The notes: a model not told the origin generated them from the letters alone. Counted from the first letter of the stretch, positions 35,990-45,784 are shown. The stretch is 46,255 nucleotides of DNA from Lachnospiraceae bacterium (GCA_015056945.1 SVFH01000023.1:1-46255); one strand, 5' to 3'. Made by a program: numbers and translations.

Positions 35990-38074
35990 CTATTCCTTCC
36001 AGAATATTTCGATCACATCTCCTTCTTGTATTTCCTGCGCATACTGTGCAGGCTCTCCATTTAAACGTGTCGCAATAAATCGACCGTTACTCTGGCTCAA
36101 ATCGAAATCAATGAAATCAAAAACATCTACAAAAATATAATTCATCCTTCCGCTCAGAACAACAGGTGCATCATTTACAATAACAGCTACATTTCTTGTC
36201 TGCGCCTCCTGTGTTTCCGGTTCCTTTTGATCAGTATCAGAATCAGCTTCATTTAATAAATCATCCTCCGCCTCATCCTCTTCCTGCTCCAAATCTTCCG
36301 AAACAGCATTTTTGTCATTTCCTGTACGGAATAAAAAAGAAAATTTATCATAAACCTTTGTTTGCAAATCAGCCTTCTTGTTATTTACTTCATATACAGA
36401 GACATCCTGCGGTAAAACATCAAGGAACTCAAGAATCTGCTCAACAGTGTAATAATCAAGCAATTCAACAATATCGTTTTCTTTTATTTCATATGTAGAT
36501 GCGACAAATTCTGCATTTACAGTTGCAAGTTTCGGAAATGAAACCGTTTTGCCGTTCACTTCTACCATAATGGATTCTGTCAGATCCGCAACCTTTGAAA
36601 GAATTGCACTTGCATCTGCACCAACCGTGGAGACATGTACGCGAATATTATCATTCGCAGCTACAAGCGTATGTAAATCAGCAATAGCCTCATTTAAATA
36701 AACTTCTGCCGCTTCTCCAAGTTCTCCCCGAACCGTCTTGGTTTTACCGTTTAATATAAAGTTCAAGGCTCTTCCTCTTTTCGGGAATAAATCTTCATTT
36801 GAAAGACCTGACTGCATCACGGCATCAACGATACAGAGTTTACCATTATCATACAATTTCACTCTTTCTCCATTAAAATTAACAAAAATGAAACTATGAC
36901 TCTGTTCAAAAAAATTAAGGCAGATGCCCAGAGGTGTTACAAGCATGGAATCACGTTGCAATGCATCTTCCGGGAAGGAAATCTTTTGCATAACATCCTC
37001 GCCTCTTAAAGCCACTCGCTGTACGGGAATACCGAGCTTTTCTGCAAGCTTGGAAGTATATCCTTCAACACGTCCGCCACCGCCGACCACAAACACCGCG
37101 CTGACTGGTTTATCTGCATTGAGTGAAAGTATCATATCCGCAACGTTTTGCGTCATCGTATCAATCATAGGTTCTAACAGCGAAAGCACCTCACTCTTTG
37201 TGATAATCTGCTCTAATCCCATTATGTCCTCAAAAGTTACTTTATCCGCTTCGCCAATACCTTTTTTAATCTTTTCAGCTACAGCAAACTCAACAAGACA
37301 CTGTTGTGTAATAATATCGGTAAGACAATCTCCCGCCTCGGGAATCATACCGTATGCAGCAATACTACCGTCTCTTGTAATACAAATATCACTGGTGCCT
37401 GCTCCTACATCCACCAATGCAATATTTAACATCCTAAATTTTTCCGGCACAGCAACTTCCATCGCTGCAATCGGTTCCAGCGTCAGATTTGCCACTTTCA
37501 AATCGGCAAGTTCAACAGCTGCATATAAACCGTCAATTACTTCACTCGGAAGAAATGTTGCAATTAAATCCATGCCAATCTTATGTGCTTTATGATTTTC
37601 AAGATTTGATATGATCGTATCATTCATGTAATAGCGGATAACACTGTGACCAACACAATAAAAACGCTCATCACCACTTTTATTGGCAACAAACTTTTCA
37701 TATGCACGCTCTACTCCAAGCGCATCCAACTCATAAATCATTGCATCGGTAACAACTTCCTCTTTCTCAAATGCAATCTCAACACTGGCATTCTCAGTGC
37801 GAAGAACACGACCCGCAGCCGCAATGCAGACTTCATTTAATTTACGGTCTATCTTACTTTCAAGAATTTCTTTCACTTCTTTAATTGTGGCTGCTACCTT
37901 TCCGATGTCATGAATTTGTCCGTCAAGCATGGCACGTGTTTCATGCTCTTTCAATGCCTGCGCAATCACATAAAACATATCACCTTTGCGATAACCGACC
38001 GTTCCCACAACACTTCTGGTCCCGATATCGAGACCAAAAACCAATGCGCCGGGATAAGTTGTTAATTCACCCAT
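35990..38074 (-). CDS. FtsA-like actin-fold protein with a long C-terminal extension
   Basis: A 694-aa ATPase of the FtsA/PilM/Hsp70 superfamily. The core (about 1-395) shows 'GLDIGTRSVVGTVGYRKG', an SHS2-like insertion ('EVCIAAAGRVLRTENASVEI'), 'LVDVGAGTSDICIT' and 'VVGGGGRVEGYTSKL'. A further ~300 aa include small beta domains ('NGKTVSFPKLATVNAEFVA'), an acidic low-complexity linker (about 585-630) and a C-terminal ubiquitin-like segment. E. coli FtsA is about 420 aa. No amphipathic membrane-targeting C-terminal helix as in FtsA is evident, so it is probably not the main divisome FtsA; such long forms next to coaE are seen in Lachnospiraceae. The start overlaps coaE by 13 bases with GGGGGAG upstream. 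Confidence 0.85.
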   Translation of the reverse strand: MGELTTYPGALVFGLDIGTRSVVGTVGYRKGDMFYVIAQALKEHETRAMLDGQIHDIGKVAATIKEVKEILESKIDRKLNEVCIAAAGRVLRTENASVEIAFEKEEVVTDAMIYELDALGVERAYEKFVANKSGDERFYCVGHSVIRYYMNDTIISNLENHKAHKIGMDLIATFLPSEVIDGLYAAVELADLKVANLTLEPIAAMEVAVPEKFRMLNIALVDVGAGTSDICITRDGSIAAYGMIPEAGDCLTDIITQQCLVEFAVAEKIKKGIGEADKVTFEDIMGLEQIITKSEVLSLLEPMIDTMTQNVADMILSLNADKPVSAVFVVGGGGRVEGYTSKLAEKLGIPVQRVALRGEDVMQKISFPEDALQRDSMLVTPLGICLNFFEQSHSFIFVNFNGERVKLYDNGKLCIVDAVMQSGLSNEDLFPKRGRALNFILNGKTKTVRGELGEAAEVYLNEAIADLHTLVAANDNIRVHVSTVGADASAILSKVADLTESIMVEVNGKTVSFPKLATVNAEFVASTYEIKENDIVELLDYYTVEQILEFLDVLPQDVSVYEVNNKKADLQTKVYDKFSFLFRTGNDKNAVSEDLEQEEDEAEDDLLNEADSDTDQKEPETQEAQTRNVAVIVNDAPVVLSGRMNYIFVDVFDFIDFDLSQSNGRFIATRLNGEPAQYAQEIQEGDVIEIFWKE

Positions 38075-38682
38075 TGGTACTCCCCCATAATCGTATCTAT
38101 TTTTTGATATAATTCTTCTTTTGTCGTATTATTCATAACAACACGATTTGCGTATTTTTTAAAAGTATTTGTCGTCAACTGTTTCGACATAATCCCGTTA
38201 ATACGCGCATCAGAATAACCTCTGTTCTCCTTTAAACGCATTCTTCGAAATTGCGAATCACAACAAATATACCACAATTCATCAATTTCGTCTACATATC
38301 CTGCTTCAATCAATAATGCAGCTTCTATAAAAACAAAAGGAATTTTACCTTCTTGCCTCAATGCATCAATACGTTCAAAAATTACGTCATGTACAGCCGG
38401 ATGAATAATTGCATTCATTTGTTCTAAAAGTACTTCGTCAGCAAAAATTTTAGATGCAATCAATGTCTTATCAAGCGTTCCGTCTTCCCTGACAATTTCT
38501 TCTCCAAGTAAACGAATCACTGCATCATAACATCTCTCTCCCGGTTCCTTTACCTGATTTCCGATTTCATCCGCCATAAGCACTTCACACGGATAATTAT
38601 CCTTCAAGTAAGAAAGAACGACCGATTTACCGGCTCCTGCCTCTCCTGTAATTCCGATAATATGAATACTCTTTTCTTCCAT
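38062..38682 (-). CDS. coaE: Dephospho-CoA kinase
   Basis: CoaE phosphorylates dephospho-CoA in the last step of coenzyme A synthesis. The 206-aa product has the P-loop 'GITGEAGAGKSVVLSYL', 'MADEIGNQVKEPGE' (normally D-x-D/A), 'NAIIHPAVHD' and 'EAALLIEAGY'. It lies directly after polA (21 bases) as in many Firmicutes. Confidence 0.95.
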   Translation of the reverse strand: MEEKSIHIIGITGEAGAGKSVVLSYLKDNYPCEVLMADEIGNQVKEPGERCYDAVIRLLGEEIVREDGTLDKTLIASKIFADEVLLEQMNAIIHPAVHDVIFERIDALRQEGKIPFVFIEAALLIEAGYVDEIDELWYICCDSQFRRMRLKENRGYSDARINGIMSKQLTTNTFKKYANRVVMNNTTKEELYQKIDTIMGEYQWVN

Positions 38683-38703
38683 AATAATTATACTTCCCGA
38701 ATT

Positions 38704-41421
38704 TTATTTTGCTTCGTACCAGTTTTCTCCCGTATGAAGATCAACGTCAAGCTTTACCGATAATATTACAGCTTTCTCCATTTCTTCACGTAATATTTTT
38801 GCTACAATGTCCTCTTCTTCTTTTGCTACTTCTAACAAAAGCTCATCATGTACCTGAAGAAGTATCCTTGAAGAAAGTTTCCTCTCTGCAAGCTCATCCC
38901 GTACTCGGATCATCGCAATTTTCATAATATCGGCAGCAGTCCCTTGTATCGGCGCATTCATCGCTACACGCTCTCCAAAACCTCTTTGCATGAAATTCGA
39001 TGAAGTCAATTCAGGAATCGGGCGTCTGCGCCCAAACATTGTAACCGAATATCCTTTTTCCTTTGCTTCGCTTACAGCATTATCCAGAAACTCTTTAATT
39101 CCGGGATAAGTATTAAAATACTCTTTAATATATGCTGCTGCTTCTTTTTTCGAAATACTTAAGTCCTGACTCAAACCAAAAGAACTGATTCCGTATACAA
39201 TTCCGAAATTAACTGCTTTGGCATTTCTTCTTTGTAAAGGTGTTACTTCATCAAACGGAACATGAAAAACTTTCGATGCAGTCATCTTATGAATATCTTC
39301 TTCTTCGCGATATGCCTCTATCAATTGTGCATCTGCAGACATATGGGCAAGAATCCTTAATTCAATCTGTGAATAATCTGCATCCATGAAAATACATCCT
39401 GCTTTCGGAACAAAAACCTTTCTTATTTTTCGTCCCATTTCCATTCTGACCGGAATGTTCTGTAAGTTCGGTTCCGTAGAACTGATTCTTCCGGTCGCTG
39501 TAATGGTTTGGTGAAAGTTTGTATGAATTCTTCCGTCATCAGAAATCTGTGCACCGAGTCCGTCTGCATAAGTGGATTTCAGTTTGGCAAGACCGCGATA
39601 TTCCAAAATGTCTGCAACAATCGGATAATCCGGCGCCAAATTCTCTAATACTTCCGCTGCTGTGGAATATCCGCTTTTTGTCTTTTTAGCACCGGGCAAT
39701 TTTAATTTTTCAAAAAGAATTTCTCCAAGCTGCTTCGGCGAATTCAGATTGAATTCTTCACCTGCCGCCTGAATCACCTTCTTTTCAAGCGCAATAATCT
39801 TATCTGATAACGCATCTCCATATGCCTTTAATTCATTTGGCTTTACCAAAATACCCGTCTTTTCCATTTCATACAAAACATACGAAAGCGGTTGTTCCAT
39901 ATCACGATACAGTTTATCCATTTCACAAAGTTTCAGTTTTTCTTCCAGCAAAGGAGCTACACAAAATAATGCATGAACCTCTTTCCCCAAAAAAGAACAA
40001 TACAACTCTGTTGCGTCTTCATAAGCAGATTCCCTTGTTTTCTTCGCAAATTCCTGCTTAAACAAAGGTAAATGTAACCCTGCATATTCAGATGCGACGT
40101 CACAAACTTCATAATCATTCTTCAATGGGTTCAAAAGAAAAGCTGCAAGTAAAACATCAAAAATCTTAGATGTGATTTCTCTTACCTTTTTCCCACTAAC
40201 ATCACTCTCAGAGAATAATAACGGATAATATTTTTTGCTATCAAACAAAACCAATTTTGGGGCTTTCTCATATAACTCATGCAACGCCCATGCCAAATCC
40301 GGATTACCATCCCCTTGTTCAAAGCAATACACTTTATTTGCTTCAAAACAAATCATAAATCCCGGATTCGCAGTATTCTCGGTTTCTTCAAACAAAGATA
40401 ACTGAACCGGTTGTACATTATTACTATTTATTGCCGGTAAAATATCAAACGAAACGTAAGGTGCCTGTACGGCTCTTTTTAAGACGTCTTGTTGTTCTTT
40501 CTTTGATTGTAAAAAAATCAATTCCACGGTTTGTTCCGTTTCAATCACTGTAGAATCAAAACGTGTCAATAAGCTCTTCAGTTCTAAATCCTGACATATT
40601 TTATAGGCTTCTTGTGTAAAAAGATTCTCAAACAATGCATCCTTGGGTGCAAAAGGAATCGGTGCATTCGTTTCAATTGTTGCAAGTTTCAAACTGAGTT
40701 CAGCAAGGTCCTTATTTTCTTCAAGACTTTGTTTAACAGACTTTTTGGTAATCTCTTCAAGATGTTCATAAACTCCGGCAACACTTTTATATTTTGTAAT
40801 CAGATCCGTTGCTGTTTTCTCTCCTATTTTAGGCACACCCGGAATATTATCGGATGTATCTCCCATCAAAGCTTTTAACTCAATAAATTGTAATGGAGTT
40901 ACTCCATATTTCGCAACAACATCTTCCGGATAATAGTTCTCCACTTCAGTTTTTCCGCCACCCTTTGTTTTCGGAATACGGATTTTAATATGTGTATCGG
41001 AGATTTGGAGCAAATCACGGTCTCCTGAAATCAACGAAACTTCCATTCCCTCCTGCATTGCTTTTTTTGCCATTGTACCCAGAATATCGTCCGCTTCAAA
41101 ACCGGGTTTTTCCATAATCAAAACACCCATGGCCTGCAAAAGTTCGCGAATCAAGGGGACTTGTTCATGCAATTCCTGAGGCATGGGTTTTCTTGTTCCT
41201 TTATATTGTTCATACATTTCATGACGAAATGTTTTTGCTTTCACATCAAAAGCAACCGCTAAATATTGCGGTTTCTCCTCATCAAGTATTTTAAACATAA
41301 TATTTAAAAATCCATAAACGGCATTTGTATGCATGCCGGAAGCATTCGTCAATAATGGCACCCCATAAAATGCCCTGTTCAAAATACTATGCCCGTCTAT
41401 CAAAACAATCTTTTCTTTCAT
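38704..41421 (-). CDS. polA: DNA polymerase I
   Basis: A 905-aa repair and Okazaki-fragment polymerase. The 5'-3' exonuclease domain (1-290) shows 'VLIDGHSILNRAFYGVP', 'DDILGTMAKKA', 'SGDRDLLQI' and 'ALMGDTSDNIPGVPKIGEK'. The central 3'-5' exonuclease-like domain (300-480) lacks clear metal ligands, as in Bacillus-type Pol I. The polymerase domain shows motif A 'DADYSQIELRILAH', motif B 'RRNAKAVNFGIVYG' and motif C 'QVHDELLLE'. Confidence 0.97.
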   Translation of the reverse strand: MKEKIVLIDGHSILNRAFYGVPLLTNASGMHTNAVYGFLNIMFKILDEEKPQYLAVAFDVKAKTFRHEMYEQYKGTRKPMPQELHEQVPLIRELLQAMGVLIMEKPGFEADDILGTMAKKAMQEGMEVSLISGDRDLLQISDTHIKIRIPKTKGGGKTEVENYYPEDVVAKYGVTPLQFIELKALMGDTSDNIPGVPKIGEKTATDLITKYKSVAGVYEHLEEITKKSVKQSLEENKDLAELSLKLATIETNAPIPFAPKDALFENLFTQEAYKICQDLELKSLLTRFDSTVIETEQTVELIFLQSKKEQQDVLKRAVQAPYVSFDILPAINSNNVQPVQLSLFEETENTANPGFMICFEANKVYCFEQGDGNPDLAWALHELYEKAPKLVLFDSKKYYPLLFSESDVSGKKVREITSKIFDVLLAAFLLNPLKNDYEVCDVASEYAGLHLPLFKQEFAKKTRESAYEDATELYCSFLGKEVHALFCVAPLLEEKLKLCEMDKLYRDMEQPLSYVLYEMEKTGILVKPNELKAYGDALSDKIIALEKKVIQAAGEEFNLNSPKQLGEILFEKLKLPGAKKTKSGYSTAAEVLENLAPDYPIVADILEYRGLAKLKSTYADGLGAQISDDGRIHTNFHQTITATGRISSTEPNLQNIPVRMEMGRKIRKVFVPKAGCIFMDADYSQIELRILAHMSADAQLIEAYREEEDIHKMTASKVFHVPFDEVTPLQRRNAKAVNFGIVYGISSFGLSQDLSISKKEAAAYIKEYFNTYPGIKEFLDNAVSEAKEKGYSVTMFGRRRPIPELTSSNFMQRGFGERVAMNAPIQGTAADIMKIAMIRVRDELAERKLSSRILLQVHDELLLEVAKEEEDIVAKILREEMEKAVILSVKLDVDLHTGENWYEAK

Positions 41422-41439
41422 CTCAATACACCTATCCGA

Positions 41440-41772
41440 TTAATATAATAAGGATGCAATAAAATAGCCTCCTATAATTGCAGCAAAAATAGCAAACAGC
41501 ATAATTTCCCGATAAATCCTTTTTCTGTCATTTGCCCAATCAACACTGGTTGTAATCAGTTCGTTTAATTCTTTTTGTAAGTCAAAAGCCTCAGCAGAAT
41601 CAAGTTTCTTTAAACCATTTACAACCAAAAATTCAATTGAAAATTCTTCTTTACATTTTTCACAGGAAGAAATGTGATTTACAAAAGCCAACGTATCTTT
41701 ATAATCTAACTTACGATCAATAAATGGCTTTATTTTCTTTTCACATTCCATACATTGAAGTTTATCCTTCAT
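41440..41772 (-). CDS. Zinc-finger (zf-HC2-like) single-pass membrane protein
   Basis: A 110-aa protein with an N-terminal Cys/His cluster (CMEC, then HISSCEKC, like the anti-sigma zinc finger) and one C-terminal membrane helix (about 88-108, 'IMLFAIFAAIIGGYFIASLL'). No sigma factor gene is adjacent, so an anti-sigma role is uncertain. It lies 18 bases before polA, apparently as the first gene of the polA transcript. GAGGAATTG precedes the ATG. Confidence 0.72.
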   Translation of the reverse strand: MKDKLQCMECEKKIKPFIDRKLDYKDTLAFVNHISSCEKCKEEFSIEFLVVNGLKKLDSAEAFDLQKELNELITTSVDWANDRKRIYREIMLFAIFAAIIGGYFIASLLY

Positions 41773-41826
41773 ATCAATTCCTCTGACATCAATTCATCAA
41801 TAAAAAGTATTCGGTTTATCAAAATT

Positions 41827-41855
41827 ATTATACATCAAATTAAGATAGTTTTAAA
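41827..41855 (-). promoter_or_regulatory. Probable promoter of the zinc-finger/polA operon
   Basis: On the minus strand a perfect TATAAT (41827-41832) is preceded 17 bases upstream by TTTAAA (41850-41855). Only the -10 box is strong. Confidence 0.5.
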
Positions 41856-41912
41856 GAAAAAGGTTTGAAAATATTCTTTCCAAAAAAGTATGCAATATTT
41901 TGATTTTAACAC

Positions 41913-41944
41913 TTGCAAGAACAATAAAATTGTGTTAATATAAT
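41913..41944 (+). promoter_or_regulatory. Promoter of tRNA-Leu
   Basis: TTGCAA (41913-41918) is followed after 17 bases by TAATAT and after 20 by TATAAT (41939-41944). The tRNA starts about 20 bases downstream. Confidence 0.6.
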
Positions 41945-41964
41945 CAACGGCTGATAAATACAGC

Positions 41965-42047
41965 GCCGGCGTGTCGGAATGGCAGACGAGGCAGACTCAA
42001 AATCTGTTGTGGGCAACCACGTATGGGTTCAAGTCCCATCGCCGGCA
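41965..42047 (+). tRNA. tRNA-Leu (anticodon CAA)
   Basis: An 83-base class II tRNA. The acceptor arms GCCGGCG and CGCCGGC pair fully, with discriminator A. The anticodon stem GCAGA/TCTGT encloses CTCAAAA, giving anticodon CAA, which reads UUG. The long variable arm (TGGGCAACCACG region) and the T-arm TGGGTTCAAGTCCCA fit tRNA-Leu. No CCA is encoded, so it must be added after transcription. It stands alone with its own promoter and terminator. Confidence 0.96.
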
Positions 42048-42085
42048 TTTTTTATTTTTAATTTGTTAGATCCTTTTACACATTG

Positions 42086-42116
42086 ACAAAAACCACCTTT
42101 TTAAGGTGGTTTTTGT
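42086..42116. terminator. Bidirectional terminator between tRNA-Leu and the oxidoreductase
   Basis: A 14-bp stem with core CCACCTT/AAGGTGG around TTT, flanked by A5 and T5. Confidence 0.92.
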
Positions 42117-42145
42117 TTTTATCATATCTGTATAAGAATCTGTTT

Positions 42146-43225
42146 TTATATTTTTCCAATACGTACTTGCTCTGCCGGACATACATGCGCTGTAAACGGT
42201 CCGAACTGACATGCTTTACACGAGAAACAAGGAATCACTTCCCTGCCCTCAAGTACATCATTCGCAAACGCAGGATCTGCCAGTATTGCTCTGGCAACAT
42301 CCACTGTATCTGCATAATCATGTTCCAGCAAATAATGTACCTGTGACGCATTTCTAATTCCACCAACGCAAGATACCGGCACCTCATCACGAAACACATC
42401 ATGAAAATATGCTCCAACACTTTGAATATCCGTCACGTTCGGATCTCTAAAAGCAGGCACAGACTCTAGCGATACCGTTCCCGATGAAACCTGCAAGTAC
42501 TCACACCCTGCTTTTACATATTCTGCTGCGACCTCAATTGCATCCTCTAATGATGTCTCAAAACCGCTTGTCCTTACAGATATCAGAAACTGCTCTTTGC
42601 ATCTATTTCTAATTTCTCGTATTATTTCCGTTGTAAACAAGGCCCGATTCTTTACGCATCCACCATAAGAATCTGTTCTCTTATTTGTTAATGCAGAGGC
42701 AAACTGATTGAGCAAATACCCATGACAGGCATGCAACTGTACACCATCATATCCGGCTTTTTTCGCACGTATTGCTGCTGTTACGAACGCATTCTGCACT
42801 TCTTTAATCTCTTCAACGCTCATTTCTTTCGTTGTATAGTTTCCCCTGAAATCTGTCCTGGGTATAGCGGACGGACCAATAGGTTCACCGCATTCAGGAT
42901 TTGAACAATAGCCTGTATGATTCAACTGTAAAATTACAATCGTTCCATATGAATGACACGCTTCAACAATTCTTTTATGTCCATCAATCTGATTATCGTC
43001 CCATAATCCCATATGTGTTTTACAAAATCTTCCTTCCGGTAAAACAGCTGTTGCTTCAACGCAAATCAACCCGCATCCGCCTTTAGCTCGTTCCTCGTAA
43101 TGAATTACGTGTTTTTCGTTCGCAACACCGGAATCATCTGTGTAATCAAATTTAACCGTAGGCGCAAATGTAATTCTGTTCTTTAACCGATGTTTACCTA
43201 TTTGAATTGGTTCTGATGCTTTCAT
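42146..43225 (-). CDS. NADH:flavin oxidoreductase, Old Yellow Enzyme family
   Basis: A 359-aa FMN barrel enzyme ('MKASEPIQIGKHRLKNRITF', 'VQLHACHGYLLNQFASALTN', 'TDSYGGCVKNRALF', 'PVSCVGGIRNASQ', 'DTVDVARAILADP'). The catalytic-type His pair of the family is seen in 'HACH'. The C-terminus has a Cys group (CFSCKAC...VC) that could bind a 4Fe-4S cluster as in 2,4-dienoyl-CoA reductase and BaiCD-type enzymes. The protein stops there, without the C-terminal FAD/NADH domain of the long forms. The substrate (enoates, enones or bile-acid-like) cannot be determined. Confidence 0.88.
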   Translation of the reverse strand: MKASEPIQIGKHRLKNRITFAPTVKFDYTDDSGVANEKHVIHYEERAKGGCGLICVEATAVLPEGRFCKTHMGLWDDNQIDGHKRIVEACHSYGTIVILQLNHTGYCSNPECGEPIGPSAIPRTDFRGNYTTKEMSVEEIKEVQNAFVTAAIRAKKAGYDGVQLHACHGYLLNQFASALTNKRTDSYGGCVKNRALFTTEIIREIRNRCKEQFLISVRTSGFETSLEDAIEVAAEYVKAGCEYLQVSSGTVSLESVPAFRDPNVTDIQSVGAYFHDVFRDEVPVSCVGGIRNASQVHYLLEHDYADTVDVARAILADPAFANDVLEGREVIPCFSCKACQFGPFTAHVCPAEQVRIGKI

Positions 43226-43254
43226 TTTAATACTCCGTAATGTTTTCTTTCGCG

Positions 43255-44571
43255 TTAAATCTTATATTCACCATAACGCATATAATCTTCTTTTAACAGT
43301 TTTCCTTTTACTCTAATTCCGTTTTCCTCATATTCTTCTTGCTCTAACTGTGCGTTCTGTTTCAAATAAGAATAAGCTGCGCCATCTTTATACGGAATGA
43401 ACAATTCACAGGAAATATAGTTTTTCATAAATAAATTTTGAATCATCTCCATAAGTTCGCCCATACCGATACGATTAGATGCACTCATATAAATCTTGTT
43501 ACCGATTATCTTCGGAAGTTCTTCTTTATGAAAAAGAATATCTGCTTTATTATATACATAAATTGCCGGAATCGCTGCAGAATCTAGCTCTTTTAACACT
43601 TCTTTCGTTATTTCAAGCTGTTCTTCATGATTTACGTCAGATACATCCACAACATGCAATAGAACATCAGCATTGGAAGTTTCTTCCAAAGTGGAATGAA
43701 ATGCCTCTACAAGTGCATGTGGCAAATGACTGACAAAACCTACCGTATCAGTCAACAGAAAAGGAATTTTGCCTTCCGGTTCAATCCTTCTGACTGTTGT
43801 ATCAAGAGTTGCAAAAAGCATATCCTTTTCAAACACCTTTTTCTCTTCTTTGTCAAATGTATCTGACTTATTCACAGTCTCAATAAATGCATTCATCAAA
43901 GTAGATTTACCCGCATTGGTATAACCGACAAGTGCCACTTGAAAAGTTCCGTTTTTCTCACGACGTTTCCTTTGCACCACACGATTCGCCTCTAATTCTT
44001 TCAATTCTCTTCGCAATTGCGCAAGACGATTCTCAAGATAACGTCTGTCTAACTCCAGCTTTTTTTCACCGGCACCTTTATTACTCATGCTTCCGCTTCC
44101 GCCTCCCTGACGGCTCAGTGCATCATGTAATCCGACAAGTCTTGGCAACGTATATTGAAGTCGTGCCACTTCTACTTGAATTTTGGCTTCTCTTGTTCTT
44201 GCTCTCTTGTAAAAGATTTCAAGAATAAGAGATGTTCTGTCCATAATAGGTAACTGTAACTTATTCTGCAAATTCCGAAGTTGCGAAGGTGATAAAGTCT
44301 GTGCAAAAATTACAATATCAGCTTCTAAAGCTTCTGCTGTTTGCTTTACTTCCTCTACTTTACCAGGTCCGATTAATGTCGCTTTATTCGGAACTTCAAG
44401 GTTCTGAACCATTACACAAACAACTTCCATATTACATGCCTTGGCAAGCTGACGCAATTCTTCCATATACAATTCAAAATTGTCTAATTGATTCATATCA
44501 AGTCCGACCAAAACTGCACGTTCTTTTCTCTCTTCTTCATTTATATCCATATAAAATCTTTCTTCTGACAT
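43255..44571 (-). CDS. hflX: GTPase HflX
   Basis: HflX binds the 50S subunit, splits stalled or stress-arrested 70S ribosomes and hydrolyses GTP. The 438-aa product has the N-terminal HflX domain with the glycine-rich linker 'QGGGSGSMSNKGAGEKKLEL', a helical region, then G1 'VGYTNAGKST', G3 'DTVGFVSHLP' and G4 'NKAD'. GAGGAG precedes the ATG. It appears monocistronic or linked with the oxidoreductase 29 bases downstream. Confidence 0.95.
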   Translation of the reverse strand: MSEERFYMDINEEERKERAVLVGLDMNQLDNFELYMEELRQLAKACNMEVVCVMVQNLEVPNKATLIGPGKVEEVKQTAEALEADIVIFAQTLSPSQLRNLQNKLQLPIMDRTSLILEIFYKRARTREAKIQVEVARLQYTLPRLVGLHDALSRQGGGSGSMSNKGAGEKKLELDRRYLENRLAQLRRELKELEANRVVQRKRREKNGTFQVALVGYTNAGKSTLMNAFIETVNKSDTFDKEEKKVFEKDMLFATLDTTVRRIEPEGKIPFLLTDTVGFVSHLPHALVEAFHSTLEETSNADVLLHVVDVSDVNHEEQLEITKEVLKELDSAAIPAIYVYNKADILFHKEELPKIIGNKIYMSASNRIGMGELMEMIQNLFMKNYISCELFIPYKDGAAYSYLKQNAQLEQEEYEENGIRVKGKLLKEDYMRYGEYKI

Positions 44572-44716
44572 ATAAACTCCTCAATCAATCAAAATATATA
44601 GTATTGTATCATATTCTTTTTTATCTTTCCATAAAAACACACTTGGTATCATTCATACTTTAATACAAAAATCATAAGATTATTTTACATATCAATTTCA
44701 CCATACCTTTTACAAT

Positions 44717-44750
44717 AAGAACGCAGAGAAACATAATTCTCTGCGTTCTT
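44717..44750 (-). terminator. Terminator after the XRE-type gene
   Basis: A 14-bp stem with core AACGCAGAGAA/TTCTCTGCGTT and a 6-base loop. The T-rich tail on the plus strand and A-rich opposite side allow either direction; it lies between the XRE gene and hflX. I see no strong promoter for hflX in 44572-44716. Confidence 0.85.
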
Positions 44751-44786
44751 TTAAGTATATAAAATATGATTTTTAACGACTTCTAA

Positions 44787-45770
44787 TTATTTCGTGGATT
44801 CATTTTGAATCACAAATCTAACGATACAAGCGATTACACCAAAAAGCACACCTGCAACAGGCCAAATAATCCACGTATAATCCCAACGTAACGTAATAAA
44901 ACTAATTGCGAGATATATAGCTGTCATTATTCCCCAATATACACCGCTAATCAAATGAAGCTTATCAAGATTTCTTTTTCTCTCCGGAAGATAATCTTCT
45001 TGCTGAAGTAATTGCAGATATGCATCTGCTTCATTTCCCCAACGTATAAATATGAATGTTGCACAGGCAACAAGAATCAACAAGGCACATAAAGAAATTA
45101 CAACCGACAATTCTCCTATGCCCAAAACAGAGGTCACAACAAGAATTGCCGCTCCCAAAATGCATAATGCGACACCAATTGCCCTCGAAAGCGTAAGTGC
45201 AGGTCGTTGTTTTTTCATTCTGTTCTCAACAATGCCGGAAACTCCGTAATCAAGCACAAAATCCTCTTTTTGAATCCATTCATAATCAGACAAACAACTT
45301 CCTTGAAACACAAAAATCACAACAGCAATAATAACCAAAAATAATAAGGTTCCAAGTCCAATCGCAGTCGCAATATTATCTTTCATCAAACCATATTCCG
45401 ATAATCCGCTCATCAAAATCAATGTAACAGGTGATAATACGCACAATGCAGCACCAATTCCAACAAACAAAGCAGATTTTTTCTTCTTATCCATAAATTC
45501 ATTAGCGAACTCTGCCGAAATATGCTTCTTATTACTGGGTTCATATACATCTTCTTTTACTTCAGGTTCCTCAATTTCTTCCTTTAATAAATAATCTGTT
45601 GAAACCCCAAACACTTGACACATTTTTAATATCTTATCCAAATCAGGAACCGACTGTGCCCCTTCCCATTTGGAAATAGATTGTCTGGACACATTCATTC
45701 TCTCTGCAAGTTCCTCTTGTGACCAACCGCATTTTTTTCTCAAATAAATAATTTTGTCTGCTAATATCAT
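44787..45770 (-). CDS. Membrane-anchored XRE-family transcriptional regulator
   Basis: A 327-aa protein. Residues 1-65 are a Cro/C1-type helix-turn-helix ('LAERMNVSRQSISKWEGAQ'), followed by an acidic linker (70-90) and about seven hydrophobic helices from 95 to 320. It probably senses a membrane signal and binds DNA at the same time. The ligand is unknown. GGAGG lies before the ATG. An imperfect 11-bp inverted repeat lies 15 bases upstream and suggests autoregulation. It stands downstream of a 23S gene, read in the same direction. Confidence 0.88.
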   Translation of the reverse strand: MILADKIIYLRKKCGWSQEELAERMNVSRQSISKWEGAQSVPDLDKILKMCQVFGVSTDYLLKEEIEEPEVKEDVYEPSNKKHISAEFANEFMDKKKKSALFVGIGAALCVLSPVTLILMSGLSEYGLMKDNIATAIGLGTLLFLVIIAVVIFVFQGSCLSDYEWIQKEDFVLDYGVSGIVENRMKKQRPALTLSRAIGVALCILGAAILVVTSVLGIGELSVVISLCALLILVACATFIFIRWGNEADAYLQLLQQEDYLPERKRNLDKLHLISGVYWGIMTAIYLAISFITLRWDYTWIIWPVAGVLFGVIACIVRFVIQNESTK

Positions 45771-45784
45771 CTTTCATCCTCCTA

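Noticed and set aside
36924..37595. 223-codon open frame antisense to the FtsA-like gene
   Set aside because: It is a shadow of the conserved actin-fold frame, with low-complexity Ser/Thr/Ile content and no start signals.
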